Source of the DNA: Nitratireductor arenosus | Lineage (GTDB): Bacteria > Pseudomonadota > Alphaproteobacteria > Rhizobiales > Rhizobiaceae | NCBI RefSeq assembly: GCF_009742725.1 | Contig: NZ_WPHG01000008.1 | Coordinates: 1-64,000 of the forward strand | Direction: 5' to 3' | Length of the DNA: 64,000 nucleotides | Shown here: positions 8,519 to 17,860 of the stretch, piece by piece | Layout: each line of letters opens with the position of its first letter | How positions within the stretch are numbered: position 1 is the stretch's first letter | Translations under genes and position numbers: made by a program | The notes under the pieces: model-generated | Database searches by the model: none | Told to the model about the DNA's origin: nothing | The model's input: the letters and a program-made list of their open reading frames with translations, nothing else

Positions 8519-10150
8519 CTAGAGTCCTGATGTCGAAACTACAAAGCGGCGATGAAAGCGCCCTTTGTCAGCCTGTTCGAGCGACGGGCATGCCAGCTTC
8601 GCGCCCAACGCATCTGTAGCGTCCGCATATCGTGACGAGCCCATATGAAAGGGCACCAGCCGGCCCGCCGGTTGCGGCATGGAGACGACGCCTTCGATAT
8701 TGTCTTCGACGATCAGAGTCCCATCCTCTTCGAAGACAATGTGTCGGTGGAGAATGCCGTTGGCCTTGGCTCGTGTCGAGACGAGTTTTTTTACCATTAG
8801 CGACTTCAGCCAGCGCGCGAGCGCTGGAAGCCTGCCGATCGTCATGGTGAACAGGCGAAAGACGATGAAGCGTGGTGGCGAAAGCCGCTCTGCCGTTAGG
8901 CGCGCGAAGTTACTTTTCACCTCTACTGTCAGGGTGGCGGAGGCCTCTCGGAATAGACAGGTGGACGCGCCCTGGCTCGCGGCCCAGCCGCGAGCGTTTT
9001 CGACCACGTAGCCGCAATCTTCGTATAGCAAGTCGCCGTCGCTTTTCCACAATTTCACCACGCCGCCCGCCTTGGCGCCGACGACAAGCACTCGATCGCG
9101 CCGACGGGCGACGGCAAGCCCGGCTTCGGGAAATGTCTTTCGCGCGCTGGGGGCTTGCCAGGGAAGAGGCGGGGCGTCTGCAAGTGGTGTGGCTGCGTCG
9201 GCGGCAAACAGCAGGTTGTTGACGAGCGGAAACTGGTTCCAGGCGTCCATTTCGGCCGCGCCGACACCGCGACCCTTGGACAGCGATGCGCGGGCATGGG
9301 CGGCTATCGCGGCTGCGGACGGAATTCGCTTGGCCAGCATCTCCAGACCGGCGGGATAGAAAAACTTGGTTCCGCGGCTCGTATGCTCGCCGCCCAGCGT
9401 GCCGTCGGGATGGGCGAACCAGGCCAGGAAGTCGGACGCTTTGGAAAGGCTGTCGAGCAGGATGTCGTCGCCGGTCCGGCGTTGGATTTCCGCGAGGTAA
9501 AACATGGCGTGGCTTTGATAGCCAGGGTCGGCGCCGCTATATTCGCGCAACCAGCCTTCCCGCGGTTGCTGTTCGCGCAGAATCGTCTCTAGATAGCGAT
9601 CCCTAGCGGCCTGGAAGCGGTCGGTGCCGGTCAGGTCGCCAGCCAGTTGTAGCGCCGCCGCCGCCGCCGCGAGGTGATTGGATAGGATGCCATGATATTC
9701 CCCGTTTGCGGCAAGCCACCGGGCACCGCGCTCGAGCGCGGCCAGGGCGTGCTCGCGTTCATCCACATTCAACAGGTCGCCAAGCCGCTCGACCGCGCAT
9801 CCGACATAGAACCCTGTGAAGGCTGTGGCGGCGAGACTGCGCTCGAACGGATAGGCCTCGTCAAAGCTGCCATCAGCGTGCTGCAGGCTTCTCCAGAAAC
9901 GGATCGCCGCGGCGGCGCCGTCGCGAAGACGTTCGCGTCCGTGGACGGGTATTGGCGCGTGCGGCGAGGTCAAGAGCCAGGCCAGAAGGTAAGCGCCTTC
10001 CTGGAAGCGTGACGCAGAGAAGTCGGTGAATTTCCAGCACCACCAGGTTCGGTCGAAACTGCCATGAGAGGGCGAGGTCGGCTCCCAGTCAAGCATGGAC
10101 AGGGTTCGTCCCAGCAGGGGCTTGATCGCGTCGAGGTAGACCGTGCTCAA
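8519..10150 (-). CDS. Heparinase-like alpha/alpha-toroid protein of glycan operon
   Basis: 543 residues. The N-terminal 320 residues are helical repeats rich in Trp and Ala (FWRSLQHADGSFDEAYPFE, WLAANGEYHGILSNH, GYQSHAMFYLAEI), the look of an (alpha/alpha) toroid seen in heparinase II/III and related lyases. The C-terminal part is beta-rich, as in the lyase sandwich domain. No signal peptide is visible, which is odd for a secreted lyase and suggests a cytoplasmic or non-classical role. The start is TTG 10150, three bases after the previous stop, with GAGAGGG upstream. Catalytic activity is not established. Confidence 0.6.
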   Translation of the reverse strand: MSTVYLDAIKPLLGRTLSMLDWEPTSPSHGSFDRTWWCWKFTDFSASRFQEGAYLLAWLLTSPHAPIPVHGRERLRDGAAAAIRFWRSLQHADGSFDEAYPFERSLAATAFTGFYVGCAVERLGDLLNVDEREHALAALERGARWLAANGEYHGILSNHLAAAAAALQLAGDLTGTDRFQAARDRYLETILREQQPREGWLREYSGADPGYQSHAMFYLAEIQRRTGDDILLDSLSKASDFLAWFAHPDGTLGGEHTSRGTKFFYPAGLEMLAKRIPSAAAIAAHARASLSKGRGVGAAEMDAWNQFPLVNNLLFAADAATPLADAPPLPWQAPSARKTFPEAGLAVARRRDRVLVVGAKAGGVVKLWKSDGDLLYEDCGYVVENARGWAASQGASTCLFREASATLTVEVKSNFARLTAERLSPPRFIVFRLFTMTIGRLPALARWLKSLMVKKLVSTRAKANGILHRHIVFEEDGTLIVEDNIEGVVSMPQPAGRLVPFHMGSSRYADATDALGAKLACPSLEQADKGRFHRRFVVSTSGL

Positions 10151-10153
10151 CGC

Positions 10154-10504
10154 TTACCCTCTCAACAATACGATGCTCGGGATCGCGAGGCCGACGCCGA
10201 TCCATTGCGCCATGCTCGGCTTTTCTCCAAGTATCAGGCTAAAGACGCAACTCAAGGCAGCGACGATCACGATGATCGAGATGTTTGCGGAAATCAGCGT
10301 CGCTTGGCGCAGCAGCAACCCGTAGAAGACGACACCGCTGCCATAGAGCGCGACGGTGCCGTAGAGCCACGGCGAACGCAACGTCGCGACGGCCAGCGGA
10401 ACCAGTTCCGGCGTGGGTGGCAATCCCCTAACGAACAGGGCGAAGCAAAATTGGCCGAAGCCGATGCATACACCGACGAGGGTTACCAGAGCCAGGTTCG
10501 ACAC
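10154..10504 (-). CDS. Four-helix EamA/SMR-type transporter, putative lipid-linked sugar flippase
   Basis: 116 residues with four membrane helices; the last is preceded by LILGEKPSMAQWIGVGL, the typical EamA/SMR final-helix motif with the conserved Glu-Lys/Arg-Pro turn. Size and layout match ArnE/ArnF-like small transporters that flip undecaprenyl-phosphate-linked sugars, and multidrug SMR pumps. The tight context (2 bp after a methyltransferase, 3 bp before the heparinase-like gene, with a GT2 and a GT-C in the same operon) favours flipping of a glycolipid across the inner membrane. The substrate is inferred only. Confidence 0.7.
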   Translation of the reverse strand: MSNLALVTLVGVCIGFGQFCFALFVRGLPPTPELVPLAVATLRSPWLYGTVALYGSGVVFYGLLLRQATLISANISIIVIVAALSCVFSLILGEKPSMAQWIGVGLAIPSIVLLRG

Positions 10505-10506
10505 GG

Positions 10507-11286
10507 TCAGGCCACTCCCGTGCGTTCTGGCCGGGTGGCGTGGAACGGGTCTGCCGGTGCGCCACTAACCTTGGTGCGGCAGTTGCAGGCAAAAACCAAA
10601 TTGAGGTGCGGGGTCGGAATGCGCACAGGATACCAGCGTTCGTCGCGGTCTTCGAAATAGTGTCGTAGGAGCGAGACGAGTCTGTAACACGCATTGATGT
10701 GTTCGCGCGCTATGATGTAGTCGAGATCGAGCCCTTCGCGGGCAAATGAGCGTCGTGTGGTCAGGTGACGGCCAAGGTTCCAGGGTATTCCGCCTTCCGC
10801 CGGTATGGCGACCGACAGCACGCCGCCCGGCTTCAAAACACGTCGCCACTCTTCCAGGACGCGGTGTGGCTCGGGCAAATGCTCAAGATTGTAGACGGAT
10901 ACGACCCGGTCAAAAGAAGCATCGGGATAGGGTAGCGCCAGCGCATCCGCGATTTCGTAGTTAATCGGACGCGGGTCGCCGGCGTGGCGCTCTCTGGCCT
11001 TGTCGAGGAGGTCCGCATTGATGTCGGTAACAAGGTAGTCGTCGAAAGAGTGACGGACGAAGTCGAGATGGATGCCGGTACCAGCTCCAACCTCAAGGAC
11101 GCGCCCGAAATGTGTTCCGTTGGGATAGGTCCGCTCGATCAGCCTATGGCCCGAAAGGTTGATGGCGGCCACCACCGGGTTGGATTGGTAATATATTCGT
11201 TCGTAGATCTCGGGCGCCTTGGCCTGCCAGAGCGCCCACATTGGGTCTTCGTCTGGGCGCGGCTTCAAAGGAGTGGGGGTCTGCAT
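10507..11286 (-). CDS. Class I SAM-dependent methyltransferase
   Basis: 259 residues. SAM-binding motif I is RVLEVGAGTGIHLDF, motif II includes YLVTDINADLL, and motif IV is ADALALPYPDASFDRVVSVYNLEHLPE, a Methyltransf_11 pattern. An earlier in-frame ATG at 11442 would overlap the preceding oxidoreductase by about 150 bp, so ATG 11286, seven bases after that gene's stop, is chosen. Inferred role: methylating a nucleotide- or lipid-linked sugar in the operon's pathway. Confidence 0.85.
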   Translation of the reverse strand: MQTPTPLKPRPDEDPMWALWQAKAPEIYERIYYQSNPVVAAINLSGHRLIERTYPNGTHFGRVLEVGAGTGIHLDFVRHSFDDYLVTDINADLLDKARERHAGDPRPINYEIADALALPYPDASFDRVVSVYNLEHLPEPHRVLEEWRRVLKPGGVLSVAIPAEGGIPWNLGRHLTTRRSFAREGLDLDYIIAREHINACYRLVSLLRHYFEDRDERWYPVRIPTPHLNLVFACNCRTKVSGAPADPFHATRPERTGVA

Positions 11287-11293
11287 CGCCGGT

Positions 11294-13477
11294 TTATCCG
11301 TTATCCGTATCCATGCTGGACGACAGGCCGCGGAGCACGTCCTTGACAGCAAATGTCGCTCGTGTCGTCGCCAACAGGCTCTCGAGCGCGATGGGCGGTA
11401 CTCCCGTTCGACATGCCTGCGCGAAGGCAAGCGCCTCGGCATTGTATCCCTTGTCGGAACTCAAGCTCTTCGTCCGTTTCGTCTTTCCGCTGGCGACAAG
11501 GTCGAGTTGCCGAAAATTGTTTAGGATCGCGGCCCGTTCGCCACCGAAGACTTCCATATATTCCTTCGGATAGCTCGGGTCACCATTGGCCCAATAGTGC
11601 ACAGTTCCGATCGAGCCGTCGTCAAATCCTATCGTGAAACTCACCGTGTCGTCGCCCGATAGCGTCGCCCGCCGTGGATTGGCCGCAACGGCGGAAATCT
11701 CGACCGGGGTGGCGCCGCTGATAGCCTGGAAGGTGTCGATGAAGTGGCAACCTTCGCCGATTATACGCCCGCCGCCTGTGGTCGGATCGTGCACCCACCC
11801 CATCTCGGATTTGAGCGGAACGCGCCCGGCATTGACGCGATAGAGCATGCTGAGCGGTTCGCGGCGGTCGGCAAAATGCGCGGCCGCCTGAGTGACCATC
11901 GGAGAAAAACGCCGGTTGAAGCCGATCGTGAGCGTGCCGGCGGAGTTTCTGCACGCCGCCTCGACAGCGACCAGATCCCCCGCTGTCAGGGCCAGCGGTT
12001 TCTCGACAAAAACGTGCTTTCCTCTTTCGAGCGCTGCGATCGCGTAGCGGGCATGACTGTCGTGGCGAGTTGTGATCAAAACCGCCGTGACATTGTCGTC
12101 GTCGAGCACCTTGTCACTGTCGGAGACGCCGTAATCGGAGCCGTATCGCTCGGCGACGGAGACCGCGGAAAGTCCGCGTGCCGATGATACGCCGCGTAGG
12201 GCGAACGCTCCGGACTCCATCATCGCCGGGAGCAGGATTCCCTTGGCGAACTGGCCGGCGCCGATGAGGCCAAGCCCGATCCTGTCGGCCTTGACCGCGC
12301 GTTTGACCGCAGGCGCCGGAGGTGTGTCCTCGACCGTGCTCGTCCGGTCGTAATCGAGAAGGATGCCGACGCTCAGCCCCTCGTCCTTGGCTTCGCCAGT
12401 TACAAGGGAATAGGCCTCGACGGCCTTTTCGATCGGAAAACGGTGGGTCGTCAGCCTGGCCGGGTCGAACCGGCCATCGGCGACGAGTTGCAGATAGCTT
12501 TCCAGATTGCGGCGTTCCGTCCAGCGGACATAGCCGATCGGATAATCCTTACCCTCCAATTCGTATTCCGGGTCGTAACGGCCCGGCCCGTAGGAACGGG
12601 ATTGAAGGATCTCGATTTCTTTCTCGAAATAGCTGCGCCGCGACAGGTCCATCTTGACGTCGCCGACCACCACCACGCGGGCCCGGTCGCGGCAGAGCTC
12701 CGCGACTTCTTCGAACACCGCACCGGACTTGCGCGATCCTGCTGTCAAAAGAATTGCGTCTGCGCCCCGGCCACTCGTCATTTCGCCCAGCGTCGCCTTG
12801 AGCGCGGGATCCGACATCAAGAACGCGTCCGTCGCGCCATTGGCACGGGCAAGCTCCAGCTTTTGCCGATCGATGTCGACGCCGATGGCGCGCAGACCAG
12901 CGGCGGCGGCGATCTGAAGCGTGACCAGACCGACCAGCCCCAGGCCGACGACAACGACGGTTGCGCCGATCTGTTGGTCGGCCTGGCGGATGCCGTGCAT
13001 GGCGATTGCGCCCAATGTCACGTAGGCTGCCTGGTCGTCGCTCACCGCCTTCGGGACGCGGGCGGCGAGATTGCGCGGCACCGACACCACTTCGGCATGG
13101 TTGGCATGACCGAGGCCGGCCCCGGCGACCCTGTCGCCGATCGCGATGTCGTTGACGTTGCGACCAACGGCGATCACTGTTCCGACCAGGGAATAGCCGA
13201 GCGGAATGGGTTCGGCGATCAGGTTCTTGACGACCTTGTAGGTCGGCCAGAGCCCTTCTGTGCGCGCGCGGTCGATAACTTTTCGCGCGAGGTCAGGCCG
13301 GTCGAGCGCCTTGCCGAGATAGGATTTACGGCCCAATCCGATGATGGCGCGATCGGTTCCGGCGCTGATCAGGGACGTATGAACACGAACCAGAACGCCG
13401 TTTGAGGACAAGGAGGGAGGCGGCGCGTCGGAAACGGACAACACACCCGTCTTGAAATTCTGGACAACGATCTTCAC
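11294..13477 (-). CDS. Two-domain oxidoreductase: zinc-type dehydrogenase fused to Gfo/Idh/MocA
   Basis: 727 residues. Residues 1-360 are a medium-chain dehydrogenase (GDRVAGAGLGHANHAEV, VVVVGLGLVGLVTLQIA cofactor loop). Residues about 395-715 are a Gfo/Idh/MocA sugar dehydrogenase (GLGLIGAGQFAKGILLP, GKHVFVEKPLALT with the conserved EKP). Fused proteins of this kind are found in cell-surface sugar loci. The start is GTG 13477 with AAGGAAG upstream. It sits 12 bp after the asparagine-synthase gene. The likely task is oxidising or interconverting a nucleotide sugar before amidation and transfer; the substrate is not known. Confidence 0.85.
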   Translation of the reverse strand: MKIVVQNFKTGVLSVSDAPPPSLSSNGVLVRVHTSLISAGTDRAIIGLGRKSYLGKALDRPDLARKVIDRARTEGLWPTYKVVKNLIAEPIPLGYSLVGTVIAVGRNVNDIAIGDRVAGAGLGHANHAEVVSVPRNLAARVPKAVSDDQAAYVTLGAIAMHGIRQADQQIGATVVVVGLGLVGLVTLQIAAAAGLRAIGVDIDRQKLELARANGATDAFLMSDPALKATLGEMTSGRGADAILLTAGSRKSGAVFEEVAELCRDRARVVVVGDVKMDLSRRSYFEKEIEILQSRSYGPGRYDPEYELEGKDYPIGYVRWTERRNLESYLQLVADGRFDPARLTTHRFPIEKAVEAYSLVTGEAKDEGLSVGILLDYDRTSTVEDTPPAPAVKRAVKADRIGLGLIGAGQFAKGILLPAMMESGAFALRGVSSARGLSAVSVAERYGSDYGVSDSDKVLDDDNVTAVLITTRHDSHARYAIAALERGKHVFVEKPLALTAGDLVAVEAACRNSAGTLTIGFNRRFSPMVTQAAAHFADRREPLSMLYRVNAGRVPLKSEMGWVHDPTTGGGRIIGEGCHFIDTFQAISGATPVEISAVAANPRRATLSGDDTVSFTIGFDDGSIGTVHYWANGDPSYPKEYMEVFGGERAAILNNFRQLDLVASGKTKRTKSLSSDKGYNAEALAFAQACRTGVPPIALESLLATTRATFAVKDVLRGLSSSMDTDNG

Positions 13478-13489
13478 GTAATTCTTCCT

Positions 13490-15397
13490 TTATGCCCAGC
13501 TTGCATCGGGCGCGAATTTTTCAAACCACAATTCGAGCATGAAAATCGCGAAAAGCCGTTTCTCCGACAAAAAGCCGTCGTCTTCCCCAGCGCCTTGCAG
13601 CCGAGCGACATAACGATGGTCGACAAGCCCGCGCCGTTTCAGTCGTTCTGGATCAAGCATACCGCGCAGCATATCGCGAAAGCGACGGTCGCGCATGAAC
13701 TGGTCGAGCGGTGCGTAGAAGGCCCGCTTCGGCTCCGCTGCGGTCTCGGGGCCTAGCAAGGTCTCTGCGAAACGGCGCAGCGCCCATTTGTTTTTGCCGC
13801 CGCGTAGCTTGACGTCGTCCGCACATCGGGCGGCCGCCTGGATCACGAGGTCATCCATGAACGGCACGCGGCATTCCAGCGAATGTGCCATGGTGATCTT
13901 GTCAGACTTCATCAAAATGTCGTCGGGCAGCCAGTGTGCGTATTGCAGCCCGAGTAGCCGCTGCAGGACGGTGCCGTTGTCTGGCGGAGCCGCAAGAGGC
14001 GCTGGCATGGGCAGCGCCGAACCGGCTGCCTGAAGGATGTCCTTGGCGTCGAACAGCGAAATCGACGCGCGATAGAGTTCGGCCAGATTGCCACTACCGA
14101 TCTGCCGGACGAGATCGGCGATCTTGCTCCGGCCGGAGCTGCCCAGCTTGCCGGGATAGTCGAAAGCGCGGTCGAGAAGGGTGACCGGCAGCCGCTCGAT
14201 CAGGGCCGAAGCCAGCGACCAGACCGGTCGGGGCAGGCGGTCGCGCCAGCGCCACAGGTCGACGATCTTGCGGTGGAATAGATAACCGCCCAGCAGTTCG
14301 TCGGCGCCTTCTCCAGATAGGACGACGGTGACTTCCTTACGCGCTTCGCGCGCCAGTACCGACATCGGCACGACGATCGCATCGCCCAGGGGCTCGTCGA
14401 GGGACCAACAGAGGTCCGGCAGAGACAGAAAGTCCTCGATCCCGCATTCGATCTCGGTATGACGCGCGCCGATCATTCGAGCGGTGGCTGCCGCGCGGCG
14501 CAGATCATCGTCTGGATGCCCGGCGAAGCCGATGGAGAAGGTTCGAACCGGCTCTCCGCTCAGTTCCGCCATCAGCGCGACGATCGTGTTGGAATCGACC
14601 CCCCCGGAGAGGAAGGCGCCAACAGGGACATCGCTGATCATATGGCGGCGCACCGACGCGCGCATCGCCTCACCGAAATCGGCAACCGCGTCGGCGGGGT
14701 CGCGATCGGCTAACTGGACGCCGGGTCCCGGAGGGGACCAATAGCGGCGCAGATGGGCCTGCCCGCCGGTGAAGACGAGCTCGTGGCCCGGCGGAAGTTT
14801 TCGTACGCCGCGAAACATCGAGCGGGGGCCGGGGACATATCGCAGCGCTAGATAGTCCGTAACGGCTGCGAGGTCGACCGTCCGGTCAAAGCCGTCCCAT
14901 GCCATCAAAGCCTTGGTCTCGGAGGCGAATAGGAAGCGGTCGGCATCAACAGCGTAGTAAAGCGGCTTTATTCCGACGCGATCACGGACGACCTTGAGAA
15001 CAGGCATTCCGTCGCGGAGATCCGCGACCGCTATCGCGAACATGCCGTGCAAGCGCGACCATGCCTTTTCTCCCCAGGCGAGATAGGCCTTCAGAACGAC
15101 CTCGGTGTCGCTGGTGGTAACGAAGTCGTGCCCGAGCGCGAGCAGTTCGTCGCGAACCTCTCGGTAATTGTAGATTTCGCCATTGTGAACCAGTCCGACC
15201 TGACCTTCCGCGGCAAACATCGGTTGATCGCCGGTTTTCAGGTCGATGACGGCAAGACGCCGCATGCCGATATAGAAACCGGCTTCCGGAAACGCAGCTG
15301 AGCCGCCGCTGTCAGGGCCGCGGTGCACCAGAGCGGCGCACATGCGTCCGATCAGTTCGGGGTCGTCAATTCCCGCATATCCGGCAATTCCACACAT
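13490..15397 (-). CDS. asnB: Asparagine synthase (glutamine-hydrolysing) family amidotransferase
   Basis: 635 residues, usual length for AsnB-type enzymes. MCGIAGYAG starts with the Cys2 glutaminase nucleophile. RLAVIDL, NGEIYN and the TSDTEV segment follow in the class II glutaminase domain. FLSGGVDSN near residue 266 is the ATP-pyrophosphatase P-loop of the synthase domain. In surface-polysaccharide operons such enzymes often amidate uronic acids rather than aspartate, and its place between a GT2 and an oxidoreductase gene favours that here. This is inference; housekeeping asparagine synthesis is not excluded. Confidence 0.85.
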   Translation of the reverse strand: MCGIAGYAGIDDPELIGRMCAALVHRGPDSGGSAAFPEAGFYIGMRRLAVIDLKTGDQPMFAAEGQVGLVHNGEIYNYREVRDELLALGHDFVTTSDTEVVLKAYLAWGEKAWSRLHGMFAIAVADLRDGMPVLKVVRDRVGIKPLYYAVDADRFLFASETKALMAWDGFDRTVDLAAVTDYLALRYVPGPRSMFRGVRKLPPGHELVFTGGQAHLRRYWSPPGPGVQLADRDPADAVADFGEAMRASVRRHMISDVPVGAFLSGGVDSNTIVALMAELSGEPVRTFSIGFAGHPDDDLRRAAATARMIGARHTEIECGIEDFLSLPDLCWSLDEPLGDAIVVPMSVLAREARKEVTVVLSGEGADELLGGYLFHRKIVDLWRWRDRLPRPVWSLASALIERLPVTLLDRAFDYPGKLGSSGRSKIADLVRQIGSGNLAELYRASISLFDAKDILQAAGSALPMPAPLAAPPDNGTVLQRLLGLQYAHWLPDDILMKSDKITMAHSLECRVPFMDDLVIQAAARCADDVKLRGGKNKWALRRFAETLLGPETAAEPKRAFYAPLDQFMRDRRFRDMLRGMLDPERLKRRGLVDHRYVARLQGAGEDDGFLSEKRLFAIFMLELWFEKFAPDASWA

Positions 15398-15409
15398 TGT
15401 TTTTCCGCG

Positions 15410-16432
15410 TCAGTCGGCCGTGAAACCGTGCTCGGTTTTGAGCGGGCGTGCGGATGGGGGGTGGGGTTTCGGGTAATATTTCATCCAGTTTTCGATCATC
15501 ACCTCGCGAACCTGATAAAGCGTCACCGCCGTCCCAATCAGCATCAGCGTAAAGAGGATAAGGTTCAGGCCGACGAGCGCGAACAATCCGGACGGTTCGC
15601 CAATGAAGAGGTTGCGCATTGCCAGGGCGAGGAAGATCAGGCTGAGCAGCGACGTGGCAGCGCCGAGAACGGCAAAGTGCCGCACAGGCTGTGCCATCAC
15701 CAAAAACCGCAGATGGGTGAAGATTGTGCGCCGGATGCGCGTCGATGACTTGCGTTTGGCAGTAGGGTCTCGGGCGAGCCGGTGCGTCTGCCAAGTCAAC
15801 ACGGCCGGAATCTCGCCTGCAACGAAATTGAGAGCAAGGAGCTTCAGGAGAACTTCCAGGTGGAATTCCTTGCCGCTTTCGAACACCACCAAAGGCTGGA
15901 TCACACTTCGCCGATAGGCGCGTGTCATGCCGGTGTTCATAGTCACATTACTTTCGAACAGGTTACGGATCAGCCAGTTGCCGGCGCGACTGAGAAAGGC
16001 GCGGCGCGGATCAACCTGTACCAGCCCGCCGCCGCTCCTGTGCGGTGAGGCGACCACGAAATCGTAGGCGGGATAGGTGTCGAGAAAGGCCACCAGACGT
16101 GCCACAATATCCTCTCCCCAGGACCCATCCGCCTCGGTCGTTACGATGATGTCGCCGCGGGCCGCATCAATGCCCGTTTTGAGTGCGCGTCCGCGGCCCT
16201 GATTGAACGGATAGCTGAGCACCCGGACGGGGCCGAGTTTCACCGTTTGCAACGCCTCGATCAAGTGATCATGCGACCCGTCCGTCGACCCGTCATTTAC
16301 CATGATGAGTTCGAAATCGCCGGGAAAACTCGCCTGCAAGCGCTCGCACATTTCGAGTGTGGCTCGCTCGATGATTTGTTCCTCATTGTAGAACGGACAA
16401 ACCACCGAAACGCGCGGACGGCGGTCGGGCAT
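15410..16432 (-). CDS. GT2 glycosyltransferase with C-terminal membrane helices (GtrB/DPM1-like)
   Basis: 340 residues. The GT2 fold begins almost at once: VSVVCPFYNEEQII, VNDGSTDGS, NQGRGRALKTGID and TTEADGSW (acidic metal-binding motif). Two hydrophobic helices follow near the C-terminus (about residues 250-270 and 285-305), matching polyprenyl-phosphate glycosyltransferases that make lipid-linked sugars. The frame is open up to a TTG at 16480. ATG 16432 has AGGAAAGG nine bases upstream and is preferred; ATG 16468 and 16459 remain possible. It is the first gene of a seven-gene operon running to 6474. Confidence 0.85.
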   Translation of the reverse strand: MPDRRPRVSVVCPFYNEEQIIERATLEMCERLQASFPGDFELIMVNDGSTDGSHDHLIEALQTVKLGPVRVLSYPFNQGRGRALKTGIDAARGDIIVTTEADGSWGEDIVARLVAFLDTYPAYDFVVASPHRSGGGLVQVDPRRAFLSRAGNWLIRNLFESNVTMNTGMTRAYRRSVIQPLVVFESGKEFHLEVLLKLLALNFVAGEIPAVLTWQTHRLARDPTAKRKSSTRIRRTIFTHLRFLVMAQPVRHFAVLGAATSLLSLIFLALAMRNLFIGEPSGLFALVGLNLILFTLMLIGTAVTLYQVREVMIENWMKYYPKPHPPSARPLKTEHGFTAD

Positions 16433-16680
16433 GCTATTCGGCCTTTCCTGGGCGTCCATCGTCATCATCTGGTCCGGCAATGTTTAAACGCGCAGTGTGT
16501 GGTGCCTGATATTGTCGCGGACAGAAGGCGGCAGGTGATGTCCGATCGCGGGCGATGGTCGTGCGGGTGGCGACCCCGCGGCTGTCAATTGGCACGGCAC
16601 ATGACTTCCGTCAACGAGTAGAACCGGGACGGGCGTTGAAATTACGTGCTGTTTGACGGCAGCCGGGCCGGGCACCGCCC

Positions 16681-17634
16681 TCACGCCGCCATCTGCCGTT
16701 TGAAATAGGCGATCGTTTCCCCAAGCCCGTCCTCCAGCCCGACCCGCGGCTGCCAGCCGAGCCGGTCGCGGGCCTGGGCGATGTCGGGCCGGCGCTGTTT
16801 CGGGTCGTCGCGCGGCAGCGGTTTGAAAACCAGCTTCGAGCGCCCGCCGCACAAGGCAAGGATCTTTTCGGCCAGATCGCGGATCGACATCTCGGCCGGA
16901 TTGCCCATGTTGAGCGGTCCGATCAGCGCCGCGGGGGAGGCCATCATCTTGACGATGCCGTCCACGAGATCGTCGACATAGCAGAAGCTGCGGGTCTGGG
17001 AGCCGTCACCATAGATGGTGATGTCCTCGCCGTTCAGCGCCTGGACGATGAAGTTGCTGACCACCCGTCCGTCGTTGGGGTGCATGCGCGGACCATAGGT
17101 GTTGAAGATGCGCACCACCTTGATTTCGACGCCATGCTGGCGGTGGTAATCGAAAAACAGCGTCTCGGCGCAGCGCTTGCCCTCGTCGTAGCAGGAACGC
17201 ACGCCGATCGGATTGACGTGGCCCCAATAACTCTCCGGCTGCGGATGAATTTCGGGGTCGCCATAGACCTCGCTTGTGGAGGCCTGCAGAATCCGCGCCT
17301 TGGTGCGCTTGGCAAGCCCCAGCATGTTGATCGCGCCGTGAACGCTGGTCTTGGTCGTCTGGACGGGGTTGGACTGATAATGGACCGGAGATGCGGGACA
17401 GGCGAGATTGTAGATCTCGTCGACCTCGACATAGAGCGGAAAGGTCACGTCGTGGCGCATCAGCTCGAAATGCGGATCCTGCGCGACGCCGGCCAGATTG
17501 TCCTTCACGCCGCAATAGAAATTGTCGACGCACAGGATGTCGTTGCCGTCCGCCAGCAATTTTTGGCAAAGATGCGAGCCGATGAAGCCGGCGCCGCCCG
17601 TGACCAACACTCTGTTTCGGTTCGCTATGCGCAT
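16681..17634 (-). CDS. uxs: UDP-glucuronate decarboxylase (UDP-xylose synthase)
   Basis: 317 residues, an extended [12 protein letters not shown] at 12-20 binds [16 protein letters not shown] and SCYDEGKR supply the catalytic Ser-Tyr-Lys triad; the [11 protein letters not shown] stretch and [12 protein letters not shown] are diagnostic of UXS over related epimerases. It converts UDP-glucuronate to UDP-xylose in the cytoplasm, a donor for the neighbouring glycan genes. ATG 17634 has GGAG seven bases upstream; an in-frame start at 17706 adds a non-conserved tail. It is 248 bp ahead of the GT2-led operon in the same direction. Confidence 0.9.
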   Translation of the reverse strand: MRIANRNRVLVTGGAGFIGSHLCQKLLADGNDILCVDNFYCGVKDNLAGVAQDPHFELMRHDVTFPLYVEVDEIYNLACPASPVHYQSNPVQTTKTSVHGAINMLGLAKRTKARILQASTSEVYGDPEIHPQPESYWGHVNPIGVRSCYDEGKRCAETLFFDYHRQHGVEIKVVRIFNTYGPRMHPNDGRVVSNFIVQALNGEDITIYGDGSQTRSFCYVDDLVDGIVKMMASPAALIGPLNMGNPAEMSIRDLAEKILALCGGRSKLVFKPLPRDDPKQRRPDIAQARDRLGWQPRVGLEDGLGETIAYFKRQMAA

Positions 17635-17860
17635 GGCCGGCTCCGCGGGGAGGCGCGAGACCCGGGCGGCCGCCCCGCTTTCGCGCCGCCATGCGCGTCC
17701 CGGCATCCGTGCGGCCGGTCAGCGCGCATTTTGTCATGACAGGTTTACGAAGCCCGGCCCGATGTGGCAATGGCGAAGACGCGCCACCGGCGGCGTCGAT
17801 GCGAGCGGGAACGCCATCGCCCTTGTCTGGTCGCAGCAGGCGGGGTAGAGCGAACGCATC

